Source: Sphingomonas sp.
GTDB lineage: Bacteria; Pseudomonadota; Alphaproteobacteria; Sphingomonadales; Sphingomonadaceae
Length of the DNA: 29,844 nucleotides
Assembly (NCBI GenBank): GCA_025981625.1
Contig: JAICXF010000017.1
Coordinates: 1 to 29,844, forward strand
Direction of reading: 5' to 3'
The notes under the pieces are model-generated. The model saw nothing but the letters and a program-made list of their open reading frames with translations, was not told the origin of the DNA and searched no databases. The position numbers and the translations under genes were made by a program. The stretch's first letter is position 1; each line of letters opens with the position of its first letter. This document shows, in pieces, positions 7,924-18,602 of the stretch.

Positions 7924-9260
7924 GAGCCGCCTCCTCTTTCTCGCGGGCGAGCACTTCCTTGTCCTCGAAGATCGAGATCGACGGCAGGAAGCGGACGAAC
8001 AGCAGGAACGGGGTCATGAACAACCCGAGCATCCCGATGTAGGTGCTCCAGTCCCAGAAGCTCGGCGTGTAGTGACCGAAGGAGGAGGGCAGGAAGTCTT
8101 TGTAGAGGCTGGTGACCAGGATCATGTAGCGCTCCAGCCACATGCCGATCACCGACGAGGTGCTGATCAGGAACAGCAGCACGGGGCTTTGGCGAACCGA
8201 GCGCAACCACAGCGCCTGGATCGGCAGGAAATTGAAGATGACCGCGCCCCAGAAGCTCCACGCGTAAATGCCGAAGAAGCGGTCGTGGATGGTGGCGATC
8301 TCGTGCGCGTCGCCTGAATAATAGCCGTCGAAAACCTCGAAGATGTAGCCGTAGGCCGTCATCATCCCCATCGCGAGAACGACCTTGGCGAGCACATCCA
8401 GGTGCCGTTCGGTGACGATTTCCTTGAGCTGGAACGTGTGCCGCATGACGATGGCGATCATCGCCACCATCGCGAAACCCGAATAAGCGGCGCCGAGCAC
8501 GAAATAGGGCGGGAAGATGGTCGAGTGCCACCCCGGGATCTGCCCGGCGGCGAACAGCAGCGAGACTTCGCTGTGGACCGAGACGACCAGCGGCACGGCG
8601 ATGGCGGCGATCGTGCGATAGGTCTTGTTCCACACCGCCCAGTGCCGCGCCGATCCGCGCCACCCGAGCGCGAAGATGCCGAAAAAGAGCTGCCAACCGC
8701 GCTTCTTCGCCCGGTCCCGCACGGTCGCGAGGTCGGGAACGAGGCCGATGTACCAGAAGAGGATCGAAACGATCAGGTAGGTGAGGACGGCCCAGACATC
8801 CCATTCGAGCGGGCTTCGGAACTGCGGCCAGACGGCCATCGTCGCCGGGTACGGAAACATCCAGTAGAGGAACCACGGGCGTCCCAGGTGGATGATCGGC
8901 TCCATGCCGGCGCAGATCACCGCGCAGACGGTCATCGCCTCGGCGAAGCGGTTGAGGCTGTTGCGCCAGTCCTGCCCCATCAACAGCAGCATCGCCGAGA
9001 TCAGCGTCCCGGCATGCCCGAGACCGAGCCACCAGACGTACAGGTGGATGGCGAAGGCCCAGTTCACCGGGATGTTGAGGCCCCAGATGCCGACGCCGCG
9101 GGCGAACAGGTAAGTGATCGAGCCGAGGAACAGCGCGAGCAGACCGAGGCTGAGGACGAAGGCGATCAGCCACGGGACGCGCGCCGGCATGCGCAGGGGT
9201 ATGCGCGCGACATCGGTCGTGATGTCGCGCAGCGACTGGTCGAGCGGTAGTGCCGGAGTC

Positions 9261-9271
<11 letters not shown>
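7916..9271 (-). CDS. actC: Alternative complex III subunit ActC (NrfD/PsrC family)
   Basis: The 451-residue integral membrane protein has about ten helices and belongs to the NrfD/PsrC/ActC family, the likely quinol-binding and proton-translocating subunit. Family landmarks are AIHLYVWWLGLGHAGTLISA, MEPIIHLGRPWFLYWMFPYP, LVVSVHSEVSLLFAAGQIPGWHSTIFPPYF, and a late MWLERYMILVTSLYKDFLPSS. The start is ATG at 9271, 11 bases inside the end of actB (MASRTPALPLDQSL); an earlier start in the same frame would run deep into actB. The stop overlaps actD. The ACIII-type gene order A-B-C-D-E-F is complete here. Confidence 0.95.
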
Positions 9272-12103
<2,832 letters not shown>

Positions 12104-12107
<4 letters not shown>

Positions 12108-12763
12108 CGGTGGCAGGTCCCGCAGGAGGTGAGCTCGGCCGGCGACTTGATGTGGTAGATGGACATGAGCTTGCGCCCGAGCGCCACATGCTCCGCGCTC
12201 GGCTTCCAGTCGAAATTGTAGACCTCGTCCCGGGGCCGCAGGTGCGGCGCCGGGTCGCGATGGCAATCGAGGCAGAACTTCATCTCGAACGCCTTGGCGC
12301 GATAGGTCAGCGGCATCCGGTCGATACGCCCGTGGCACTCGACGCACCCGATGCCCTTGGCGATGTGGATATCGTGGCGGAAGTAAACGTAATCGGGCAC
12401 CCGGGCGACGCGGTGCCAGTCGATGGGCCGGTTCTCCGCAAGACTCTGACGAACGGGGGCCAGCATTTCAGCGTTGGTCCACAGCTGCGAGTGGCAGGTC
12501 ATGCAGACATGCGTCGCCGGAAACCCCGCATTGGCGCTCGTCTCGACGGTGGTGTGGCAATAGCGGCAGTCGATCCCCAGCTGGCCGGCGTGGTGCTTGT
12601 GGCTGAAGGGGACCGGCTGCAGCGGCGTTCGCGCGACGACGTCCCAATATTGGGACCGGGCGAACGCGAGCGCTCCAAGAAACAATGCAGCCGCCAGAAC
12701 CAGCGCGCCGAGGGCGATGGCGCGCAGCCAGGTGTCCGCGGTCCTCGAGAAGACCTGGGGCAC
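12104..12763 (-). CDS. actA: Alternative complex III subunit ActA, pentaheme cytochrome c
   Basis: This 219-residue protein has one N-terminal membrane helix (residues 14-36), acting as signal-anchor, and exactly five c-heme attachment motifs: CRYCH (66-70), CMTCH (87-91), CVECH (140-144), CLDCH (164-168) and CGTCH (214-218). Distal histidines such as HKHH (55-58) and HDIH (130-133) are also visible. Five hemes plus one anchor is the signature of ActA. The start is GTG at 12763, immediately after an in-frame TGA, so nothing longer is possible in this frame; the ribosome binding site is weak (GGGG about 12 bases upstream). It is the first gene of the act cluster and lies downstream of the two FNR-type palindromes. 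Confidence 0.95.
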
Positions 12764-12902
12764 TCAGGCGCCCCGGTTCACAGACGCAGGTCGGTTGCTG
12801 CACTATGCTGCAGCTCATCGGCTGAACCGGTTTTCACTTCGAAGCACCACACCGGCCGCACACTCCGTGACAGCGAGCCACTGCAGTTCAGCGTTCCCAC
12901 AC

Positions 12903-12916
12903 TTGATCGGGATCAA
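12903..12916. promoter_or_regulatory. FNR/FixK-type palindrome (perfect TTGAT-N4-ATCAA)
   Basis: The sequence reads TTGATCGGGATCAA, an exact match to the FNR/ANR/FixK consensus with a four-base spacer. It lies 140 bases upstream of the actA start and 116 bases upstream of the DUF1622 start, between the two divergent genes. A Crp/Fnr-family gene is encoded next to it. If transcription of the act operon begins near 12967 as proposed below, this site is just downstream of that start and could repress, or it could serve another promoter. Orientation of action is not resolved. Confidence 0.75.
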
Positions 12917-12973
12917 GCCGCGTGGGGGCTAAGAACCTGCCTTGCACATACGGATTCGCGGCTGTTCCGATCC

Positions 12974-12979
12974 ATTAAA
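12974..12979 (-). promoter_or_regulatory. Candidate -10 element of the act operon promoter
   Basis: On the minus strand this reads TTTAAT, five of six matches to TATAAT, within an otherwise GC-rich region. Together with the palindrome at 13000-13013 it forms a plausible FNR-class II promoter with a start site around 12967 and a leader of about 200 bases before actA. There is no clear -35 box, as expected for activator-dependent promoters. The assignment is inference from spacing. Confidence 0.4.
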
Positions 12980-12999
12980 TCGCGATTCACCGGGAAGTG

Positions 13000-13013
13000 T
13001 TGACGATTATCAA
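13000..13013. promoter_or_regulatory. FNR/FixK-type palindrome (one mismatch)
   Basis: The sequence reads TTGACGATTATCAA, differing from TTGAT-N4-ATCAA by one base in the left half. Its centre (13006.5) is about 30 bases from the centre of the minus-strand -10-like TTTAAT at 12979-12974, close to the spacing of class II FNR-activated promoters, where the activator centre sits near -41.5. This makes it the better candidate activator site for the act operon. It is also only 18 bases ahead of the DUF1622 start codon on the plus strand, where bound protein could block initiation. Confidence 0.65.
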
Positions 13014-13031
13014 TCCGCGGAACGCCAAGTA

Positions 13032-13430
13032 ATGCTGACGCATTCAGTCCCGATGCTTGACGAAGTGGAGCGAGTTGCGGTGGCCACGGCCCACACCGTC
13101 ACGCGCATCGTCGAGCTGACCGGAATTGCGATTATCGCGTTCGGCGCGTTCGCGACTCTGATCATTTTTCTCTATCGGCTCGCCACGCTGCAGGATCGCG
13201 ATCAGGCGGTGGCCAATTTCCGGTCAAGCCTTGGCCGCACCATCCTCCTTGGCCTCGAGTTCCTGGTTGCGGCCGACATCATCAACACGGTTGCTGTCGA
13301 GCCGACTTTGGTTAGCGTCGCGGTGCTCGCCGGCATCGTGGTGATCCGGACCTTTCTCAGCTTCAGCCTCGAGACCGAAATCGAAGGGCGCTGGCCGTGG
13401 CAGCGCGGGGGCGGCCAACGACAGGTGTAG
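13032..13430 (+). CDS. DUF1622 family small membrane protein
   Basis: The 132-residue protein has three hydrophobic segments (around residues 40-60, 75-93 and 97-116) and the conserved DUF1622 core: NFRSSLGRTILLGLEFLVAA, then DIINTV, PTL, and IRTFLSFSLETEIEGRWPWQ. Function of the family is unknown. The start is taken as ATG at 13032; a second ATG at 13053 is possible and neither has a strong ribosome binding site. An earlier in-frame TTG at 12942 would give an atypical N terminus crossing the palindrome at 13000. The gene is divergent from actA and convergent with the Crp/Fnr gene (74 bases between ends), so the palindromes may control it as well as the act operon. Confidence 0.85.
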   Translation: MLTHSVPMLDEVERVAVATAHTVTRIVELTGIAIIAFGAFATLIIFLYRLATLQDRDQAVANFRSSLGRTILLGLEFLVAADIINTVAVEPTLVSVAVLAGIVVIRTFLSFSLETEIEGRWPWQRGGGQRQV

Positions 13431-13504
13431 AAATGATCGACGCCCATGCGAGGAGCTTCACGTTCCGCAGATCGCCGGCGCCAGGGCGGAGGTGGCAATC
13501 GGCG

Positions 13505-14278
13505 CTAAAGCGCGAAGACGTCCAGCGCTCGCTCGTCTTTCACTGGATAAGGGTCGGGGCCGCAGAATTCCTCGATCGCGGCGCGGTCGCGGATCACGAT
13601 GGTGCGCCCGCGCAAATGCAGTCCGTGGTCCGCCACGGTCTGCAGCATGCGTGACAGCGTCTCCGCCGTCATTCCCAGTCGGACCGCGAGGTGGCGCTTG
13701 GCGATCGGCAGCACCGGAGCGACGGTGTCGGACTGCAGATCGGCGAGCCTCAGCAGGAAGGCACCGACGCGCTGGGCAGCATTGCGACAGTTGAGGTCGA
13801 GGATGTTGCGAACCGCCATTCGCCACTGGCCCGACATCGCCTTCATGAGATTGGCTGCAAAGACAGTCGATTGGCCGACCGCCCGTTCGACGGCTTGGCC
13901 ATCGAGAGTCGCGATTTTGGTGTTGGTGAGCGCGCGCGCCGACACCAGGGCCGGCTCATGGAACAAGGTGGTCGCCGGCAGCAGCAAGTCCCTCGACGAC
14001 AGAAGCAGGACACCGCACTCCGACCTGGCCGACAAATGGGTCAGATCGACAATGCCGCGGCAGACGATGTGAAGCGCGGGCGCACCCTCGCCCTGGTAAA
14101 CGATCAGCGCTCCCGCCCGATACTGACGCGTGGTGCAGCGATCGAGAAGCCGGTCGACGAGCTGGCCATCCAGTCCGGCGAAAACCGGCAGCGTCCGCAA
14201 CTCGTCATGGCCGTCAATTGGAACACGGGGCGGCTGCGAGAGCGCTCCGTCCGGGCGAACTGTTCCGGCGTCAGCCAT
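13505..14278 (-). CDS. Crp/Fnr-family transcription regulator
   Basis: The 257-residue protein has a cyclic-nucleotide-binding-like sensor domain (about residues 28-140, with LPVFAGLDGQLVDRLLDRC at the start), a dimerisation helix (140-165) and a winged helix-turn-helix (190-232). The recognition helix contains E206, S209 and R210 (AETLSRML), the E-x-x-S-R pattern used by FNR, ANR, DNR and FixK to read TTGAT half sites, matching the palindromes ahead of actA. Cysteines occur only at 48, 73, 88, 164 and 239, so there is no N-terminal cluster for an oxygen-sensing 4Fe-4S centre. A heme/NO sensor (DNR or NnrR type) or a FixK-type relay is likelier than a true FNR. The start is ATG at 14278 with only a weak ribosome binding site. 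Confidence 0.9.
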   Translation of the reverse strand: MADAGTVRPDGALSQPPRVPIDGHDELRTLPVFAGLDGQLVDRLLDRCTTRQYRAGALIVYQGEGAPALHIVCRGIVDLTHLSARSECGVLLLSSRDLLLPATTLFHEPALVSARALTNTKIATLDGQAVERAVGQSTVFAANLMKAMSGQWRMAVRNILDLNCRNAAQRVGAFLLRLADLQSDTVAPVLPIAKRHLAVRLGMTAETLSRMLQTVADHGLHLRGRTIVIRDRAAIEEFCGPDPYPVKDERALDVFAL

Positions 14279-14464
14279 GGACGTGCTCTATCACCATGGA
14301 CGAGGCAGCCTTTTAACCTGCATCAGCTACGGGACTAATGCCCAAACCGGGCTCCAGTGCCAAGCATCAGGCTCGACGGCCTCTCCGCCCGATCACTGGG
14401 GCCTCGCCCTGTTTGCAGTTTGTGGCAGCAGCGTTGCGGTGTCCGACGCGAACCGCTGCTTGCC

Positions 14465-14749
14465 TCACTTCGACTTTTTCTCGGTTGTCGTCGTGGTCTT
14501 CGTCTCGGTCGTGTTGGTGTGCTCGTCCTTGCCGATGTTGACGTTCACGTCGGTATTCTGGAGCTTGTCTGCCGTTTTCTTGACGTCATTGCCGATATCG
14601 GAGCCGATGTTCTCGGCGGTGTTGCCGACATCGGCGGCGGTGTTCTCGGCCTTGTTCTGATCATATTGGACGGTCACCGCATTACCCTCTTTGCTGACGT
14701 TGCAGGCGCCAAGCAGCAGTAGCGCGGGCACGGCGATGAGAATGCGCAT
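14465..14749 (-). CDS. Small lipoprotein with low-complexity polar body
   Basis: The 94-residue product begins MRILIAVPALLLLGAC, a clean lipoprotein signal with the lipobox LGAC at residues 13-16. The start is ATG at 14749, with a GGGAGA ribosome binding site about 6 bases upstream. The mature part is polar, with a quasi-repeated helical stretch (NTAADVGNTAENIGSDIG, then NDVKKTADKL), and ends in a Thr/Lys-rich tail (TTETKTTTTTEKKSK). It should sit on a membrane facing the periplasm. I recognise no named family. The pattern resembles small stress-related or entericidin-like lipoproteins, which is only an impression. It is 69 bases downstream of the radical SAM gene on the same strand and could share its transcript. 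Confidence 0.75.
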   Translation of the reverse strand: MRILIAVPALLLLGACNVSKEGNAVTVQYDQNKAENTAADVGNTAENIGSDIGNDVKKTADKLQNTDVNVNIGKDEHTNTTETKTTTTTEKKSK

Positions 14750-14818
14750 TGGGTTCTCCCTGGTTTTTGGAAGGCTCAACGCCGATTGGGCTGTTTCGGT
14801 CCCGATTCGATTTTGCTT

Positions 14819-15889
14819 CTACAGGAGGCGCATCTGGTCGCCTTCTGGCGGACGGAACAGGTCGGTGCGCAACGGGAACTTGGCCTGTTTGAGGCCATGT
14901 TTTTTCGCCGCGATTTCGAAGCGCGTGCGAAGCAGGTCGGCCCAGGGGCCCTGACCCCGCATGCGGCTGAAGAAATCGGGGTCGTTGTCGCGGCCGCCGC
15001 GAAGCGACCGGATCGTCGCCATGACCTTGCTCGCCCGATCGGGAAAATGCTCGTCGAGCCACGCGCGGAACAACGGCGCGACTTCGTGCGGCAGCCGGAC
15101 CGGCAGGTAGAAGCCGCCCGGAGCACCCGCCTCGACGGCCGCCGCGACGATATGCTCGAGCTCGTGATCGGTGATCTGCGGGACGACCGGAGCGATTGCC
15201 ACGTAGCAGGGCACTCCCGCGTCATTGAGCGCCTTCATCGCGCCGAGGCGCTTTCTTGGCTGCGGCGCTCTCGGCTCCAGCGTGCGCGCGATCCTCGGAT
15301 CGAGTGATGTTACCGACAGCGCGACTGACGCGAGGCGGAGGTCGGCGGCCTGCTTCAACAGGTCGATGTCGCGAAGCACCCGGTCTGATTTGGTCGTGAT
15401 CGTGAAGGGATGCCGCGTCTCAACAAGCAGTTCGACGACCGACCGAGTCACTCGCCAGCGCTCCTCGATCGGCTGATACGGATCGGTGTTGGTGCCCATC
15501 GCGATCGGCCGGCATTCATAGCCCGGGCGGGACAGAGCCGCGTGGAGCAGCTGCGCGGCGTTCGGCTTGACGAACAGGCGGGATTCGAAATCCACGCCCG
15601 GCGACAGGTCATGATAGGCGTGGGTTGGACGCGCGAAGCAATAGATGCAGCCGTGCTCGCACCCGCGATAGGCGTTGACCGACCGGTCGAAGCCGATGTC
15701 CGGCGAGCTGTTGCGGATGAGGATCGATTTGGGGCGCTCGATCGTCACCGTCGTGCGGCGACGCGGCACGCCGTCGAGCGCTTCGACCTGGTCCAGCCAC
15801 TCGCCCTCGGTGGTGCGCTCCTGCAGGTTGAAGCGGGTAGGCGTGAAATTGCGGGTCGCCCCGCGTCCGTGGTTCGACTCGACCGGCAT
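14819..15889 (-). CDS. PA0069-family radical SAM protein
   Basis: The 356-residue protein carries the radical-SAM cysteine motif CEHGCIYC (C77, C81, C84), which binds a 4Fe-4S cluster and S-adenosylmethionine. The surrounding text (ILIRNSSPDIGFDRSVNAYR, CFARPTHAYHDLSPGVDFES, MGTNTDPYQPIEERWRVTRS) is the pattern of PA0069-type, SplB-related proteins found widely in proteobacteria. The precise reaction of this family is not established to my knowledge; similarity to spore photoproduct lyase hints at nucleic acid as substrate. The ATG at 15889 is the only good start. It is 62 bases downstream of the lytic transglycosylase gene. Length is normal. Confidence 0.92.
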   Translation of the reverse strand: MPVESNHGRGATRNFTPTRFNLQERTTEGEWLDQVEALDGVPRRRTTVTIERPKSILIRNSSPDIGFDRSVNAYRGCEHGCIYCFARPTHAYHDLSPGVDFESRLFVKPNAAQLLHAALSRPGYECRPIAMGTNTDPYQPIEERWRVTRSVVELLVETRHPFTITTKSDRVLRDIDLLKQAADLRLASVALSVTSLDPRIARTLEPRAPQPRKRLGAMKALNDAGVPCYVAIAPVVPQITDHELEHIVAAAVEAGAPGGFYLPVRLPHEVAPLFRAWLDEHFPDRASKVMATIRSLRGGRDNDPDFFSRMRGQGPWADLLRTRFEIAAKKHGLKQAKFPLRTDLFRPPEGDQMRLL

Positions 15890-15951
15890 CCGGCCAATTT
15901 ACTGCATCAGAGGAACATAACTAGAACAAAGCGCGTGCTGCAGGCGTCGGC

Positions 15952-17784
15952 TTACCTGTAGCTGATCATCCGTCCCGTGTTGGTGGGCAATGCCGGCCAG
16001 CGGTGTTCGGCCATCGCCTTCAGCGTATCTGTCGGTTCCTGGCCGAGGCCTTGATAGACCCACATGTTCCGCAGAACCGCCGGAACGTAATAGCGCGTCT
16101 CCCAATAAGGCAGCGACTCGATCCACAACAGCGGATCGCCCTTGTCGTTGATGCCCGCCCAGCGTGCGACCGGAAGCGGCCCCGCATTGTAGGACGCGAT
16201 GATCCGCGGGAGCTGGCCGGCGGTGCCGGACGAGCCGCGCATCGTCTCGATGAAGCTCTGGCCGAACTCGAGGTTGTACTTGGGATCGGTGAGGCTCCCG
16301 CGCGTGTAGGCGAGCCCGCGGCTGTTCGCCATTTGCTGGGCGGTGATCGGAAGCACCTGCATCAGCCCGACGGCGCCGGCGGCGCTTACCGCGGTGCGAT
16401 GGAAGGCCGATTCCTGGATGATGTGGCCGAAGGCGAGCGCGGGATCGACGCGCCATCCGCTGACCGGCCGCCAGGACGGATTAGGGTAACGGTCCGTCGC
16501 ATCGGAGCGGGCGCCCCACTGGCCGTTGTTCGCGAGCCACAGCTGGGCGGCCGGAAGATCGAGCCGCCGGGCGAGCTGAATCAACGCGTGGTGCTCGCCA
16601 GGCGCGCCGATCTTCGCTTGGTGACGCAGCATCTCCTCGGCCATCGCCGGCTCGCCGATTCGGGCGAGTTCCATTGCTCGTTGGACGTTCGGCAGCTGGT
16701 CGATCGATGGATCGCGGCCGGTGAACGGATCACCGGCGAGCCTGGTCGGCATGCCGAGCGTCTCGCGGGCCAGCAGCCCATAAAAGCTTTCGGTCGATTC
16801 CGCCGTCGTCGCCGCCGCCTTGAGAAGGCGCTCGACCGAGGCCGGACGACCCGCCGCCTGCTCCGATCGAGCGGCCCAGTAGTAACCTCCCGCCCGAAGC
16901 TCGCGCTGATCGGCGATCCGCGCCACCTGCTGAAATGCCGCAGACGCGGAATTCCAATCGCCAAGGCGCCATGAGGCGAGTGCCGAGATCCACGCGGCCT
17001 GGCTTGCCCACTCGCCGGTCGCACCTTGGCGCCACGTATCGGCAACCCGCCGGGCGTCGACATCGAGGCCGTTGACGTAATAGGCAAAGGCGACCCGCTG
17101 CCCGGCCTCGGCGCGTGCTTCGAACGACAGCTGCGGGGCATAGATCAGCAGCTGGGCTTCGGCGCCGGCAGCGTCGTCGGACTTGATCAGCGGATCGAGG
17201 ATTGACCGGAGCTGGTCGGCATAGGGTTCGCCTTGCACCGGATGCGCTCGGTAGCGGATCGGCGCCGAGCCGAGATTGTAGATCGGCTTCTCGGGAATCG
17301 TCAGGACAGCAGACGTCGCGCCCCGCTTCACCGCCATGGCCGCGAGTTGCTCGGCCTGCGGAAGCTCGGGCGCTTCGGCAAGCAGCGCCTGGAGCGAGGC
17401 GAGGTCGACGAGCGGCGATCCCTTCGCTGTGTAGAGCTCGGCCTTGGCCACCGGGGTCAGAATGCCGGGTGGCAGAGATGCAATCCCCGCCTGAGCCGAA
17501 GCCCAGGCGCCACTGTCGATCGCGTCGAAGACGCCGCGCCAGTCCTTCGGGACCACTAGGATCGCCCGAACGACAGCTCGGCTGCCACTAGTGAGCGGCG
17601 CCGGCACCAACTGATCCGTCGTGGTTGGGACAGGCGATGCGGCAACGGGTGGGGAAATCGGAGAAGTAGGACGCGGGGACGGGACGGGCGTCACCGGAAG
17701 CGGAGCGAGCGGGTCGGGCGCTGCCTGGGCAAACAGCGGCCCCGCGCAAACCAGGGTTCCAAACGCGAGCAGACCTGCCCTCAA
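15952..17784 (-). CDS. Soluble lytic murein transglycosylase (SLT, GH23 family)
   Basis: The 610-residue periplasmic enzyme has a signal peptide (MRAGLLAFGTLVCAGPLFAQA), a Pro/Ser-rich linker, a long alpha-helical superhelix as in Slt70 and a C-terminal SLT domain. The catalytic glutamate is in HIIQESAFH (about E458), followed by GAVGLMQVLPITA and ASYNAGP, the conserved lysozyme-like motifs. It should cleave peptidoglycan glycan strands with formation of 1,6-anhydro-muramic ends. I chose TTG at 17784, which overlaps the upstream gene's stop as TTGA and has GGAG 8 bases ahead. An ATG at 17820 would add 12 residues (MERFVAADGERV) before the signal peptide and overlap the neighbour by 40 bases, so it is less likely. 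Translation is probably coupled to the upstream UDG-like gene. Confidence 0.92.
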   Translation of the reverse strand: MRAGLLAFGTLVCAGPLFAQAAPDPLAPLPVTPVPSPRPTSPISPPVAASPVPTTTDQLVPAPLTSGSRAVVRAILVVPKDWRGVFDAIDSGAWASAQAGIASLPPGILTPVAKAELYTAKGSPLVDLASLQALLAEAPELPQAEQLAAMAVKRGATSAVLTIPEKPIYNLGSAPIRYRAHPVQGEPYADQLRSILDPLIKSDDAAGAEAQLLIYAPQLSFEARAEAGQRVAFAYYVNGLDVDARRVADTWRQGATGEWASQAAWISALASWRLGDWNSASAAFQQVARIADQRELRAGGYYWAARSEQAAGRPASVERLLKAAATTAESTESFYGLLARETLGMPTRLAGDPFTGRDPSIDQLPNVQRAMELARIGEPAMAEEMLRHQAKIGAPGEHHALIQLARRLDLPAAQLWLANNGQWGARSDATDRYPNPSWRPVSGWRVDPALAFGHIIQESAFHRTAVSAAGAVGLMQVLPITAQQMANSRGLAYTRGSLTDPKYNLEFGQSFIETMRGSSGTAGQLPRIIASYNAGPLPVARWAGINDKGDPLLWIESLPYWETRYYVPAVLRNMWVYQGLGQEPTDTLKAMAEHRWPALPTNTGRMISYR

Positions 17785-18527
17785 GACTCGTTCTCCATCA
17801 GCAGCAACAAATCTTTCCATGCCAAGGACTTGTTTGAGGGTTGCTTAATCAAGTCGCGAGGGTGCCACGTGGCAACGCTCCGCACCCCTTCGATCGTATG
17901 AACGTGCGCTCGAGCTAAGGGCAGCGGTTTGCCGAGCAGCGCTTGCGCCGGTCCGCCGCCGAACAGGAGCAGCCGCTTCGGCTTGACTAGCCGGATGTGC
18001 TGTCGAGCGACCTCGGCGCAGGCGTCGCGATCGGCGGTGCTGAGCCTCGATCCTGGCGCATAGAAGCAGGACAGCGAGGCGCTGTACGCCTGGTCCGCCG
18101 GAATGTTGATGGCCGCCAGCATCCGTTTCGTGAGCTCCCACGCCTCGCCGCCGATCGGCTGGCCGGCGGCGAAATCGTCGAGCGTCGGCGCGTCGCTCAG
18201 GAGCATGATTGCGGGCTGTTCGGGCCCGTGCGGCGCAATGCGCCGGGCGGTGCTCGAAGCGAGCGGAAGCTGGACGCTACTGGCGAGCCATTGCTGGAGC
18301 GCATCGAGCGTGTCGTGGCCGGGCGGAGCAACGTTGGGCTCTGCGACCGCGGCCTCCGGCCGAGCTGCGACGCTGCGGCGCGCTTTCGATTCCGGCGGCT
18401 TCAGCCAGTCGCGCGGCTGCTCCTGCACGACGACATCGACCCCGGCCTCGAGCCACCAGGCCAACGCGCTGCGCGCCTCGGCAATGCCGATCGGATTCAC
18501 TTCCCCGCCCACGCCGGTGATCCTCAC
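17781..18527 (-). CDS. Uracil-DNA glycosylase superfamily protein, degenerate motifs
   Basis: The 248-residue protein has a variable N-terminal third and then a core resembling family 4/5 uracil-DNA glycosylases: IMLLSDAPTLDDFAAGQPIG (from residue 107) stands where active enzymes have GEAPG with a downstream FVG, and TWHPRDLI at 221-228 matches the HP-containing substrate loop. Only two cysteines are present (154 and 170), so the four-cysteine iron-sulphur site of family 4 enzymes is absent. Catalytic ability is therefore doubtful, though a base-binding or altered-specificity role is possible. The start is GTG at 18527; GTG codons at 18512 and 18500 are alternatives and none has a clear ribosome binding site. 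It is divergent from the ETF:ubiquinone oxidoreductase gene. Confidence 0.75.
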   Translation of the reverse strand: MRITGVGGEVNPIGIAEARSALAWWLEAGVDVVVQEQPRDWLKPPESKARRSVAARPEAAVAEPNVAPPGHDTLDALQQWLASSVQLPLASSTARRIAPHGPEQPAIMLLSDAPTLDDFAAGQPIGGEAWELTKRMLAAINIPADQAYSASLSCFYAPGSRLSTADRDACAEVARQHIRLVKPKRLLLFGGGPAQALLGKPLPLARAHVHTIEGVRSVATWHPRDLIKQPSNKSLAWKDLLLLMENES

Positions 18528-18602
18528 CCGCCATTGACGTTCCGGTCAAGGAACGGGCAGGGCATTCGAGTCGAATTGTGTGGACAGCGCGACGGGAGGA
18601 AG

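Noticed and set aside
14279..14464. Possible gene or small RNA between the Crp/Fnr gene and the lipoprotein gene
   Set aside because: No open frame with a start and ribosome binding site, no strong hairpin with a T-run and no clear palindrome is visible in these 186 bases.
17843..17854. TTGCTTAATCAA near the transglycosylase/UDG-like junction as another FNR site
   Set aside because: It is only 12 bases long, so the half sites lack the required spacing, and it lies inside coding sequence.
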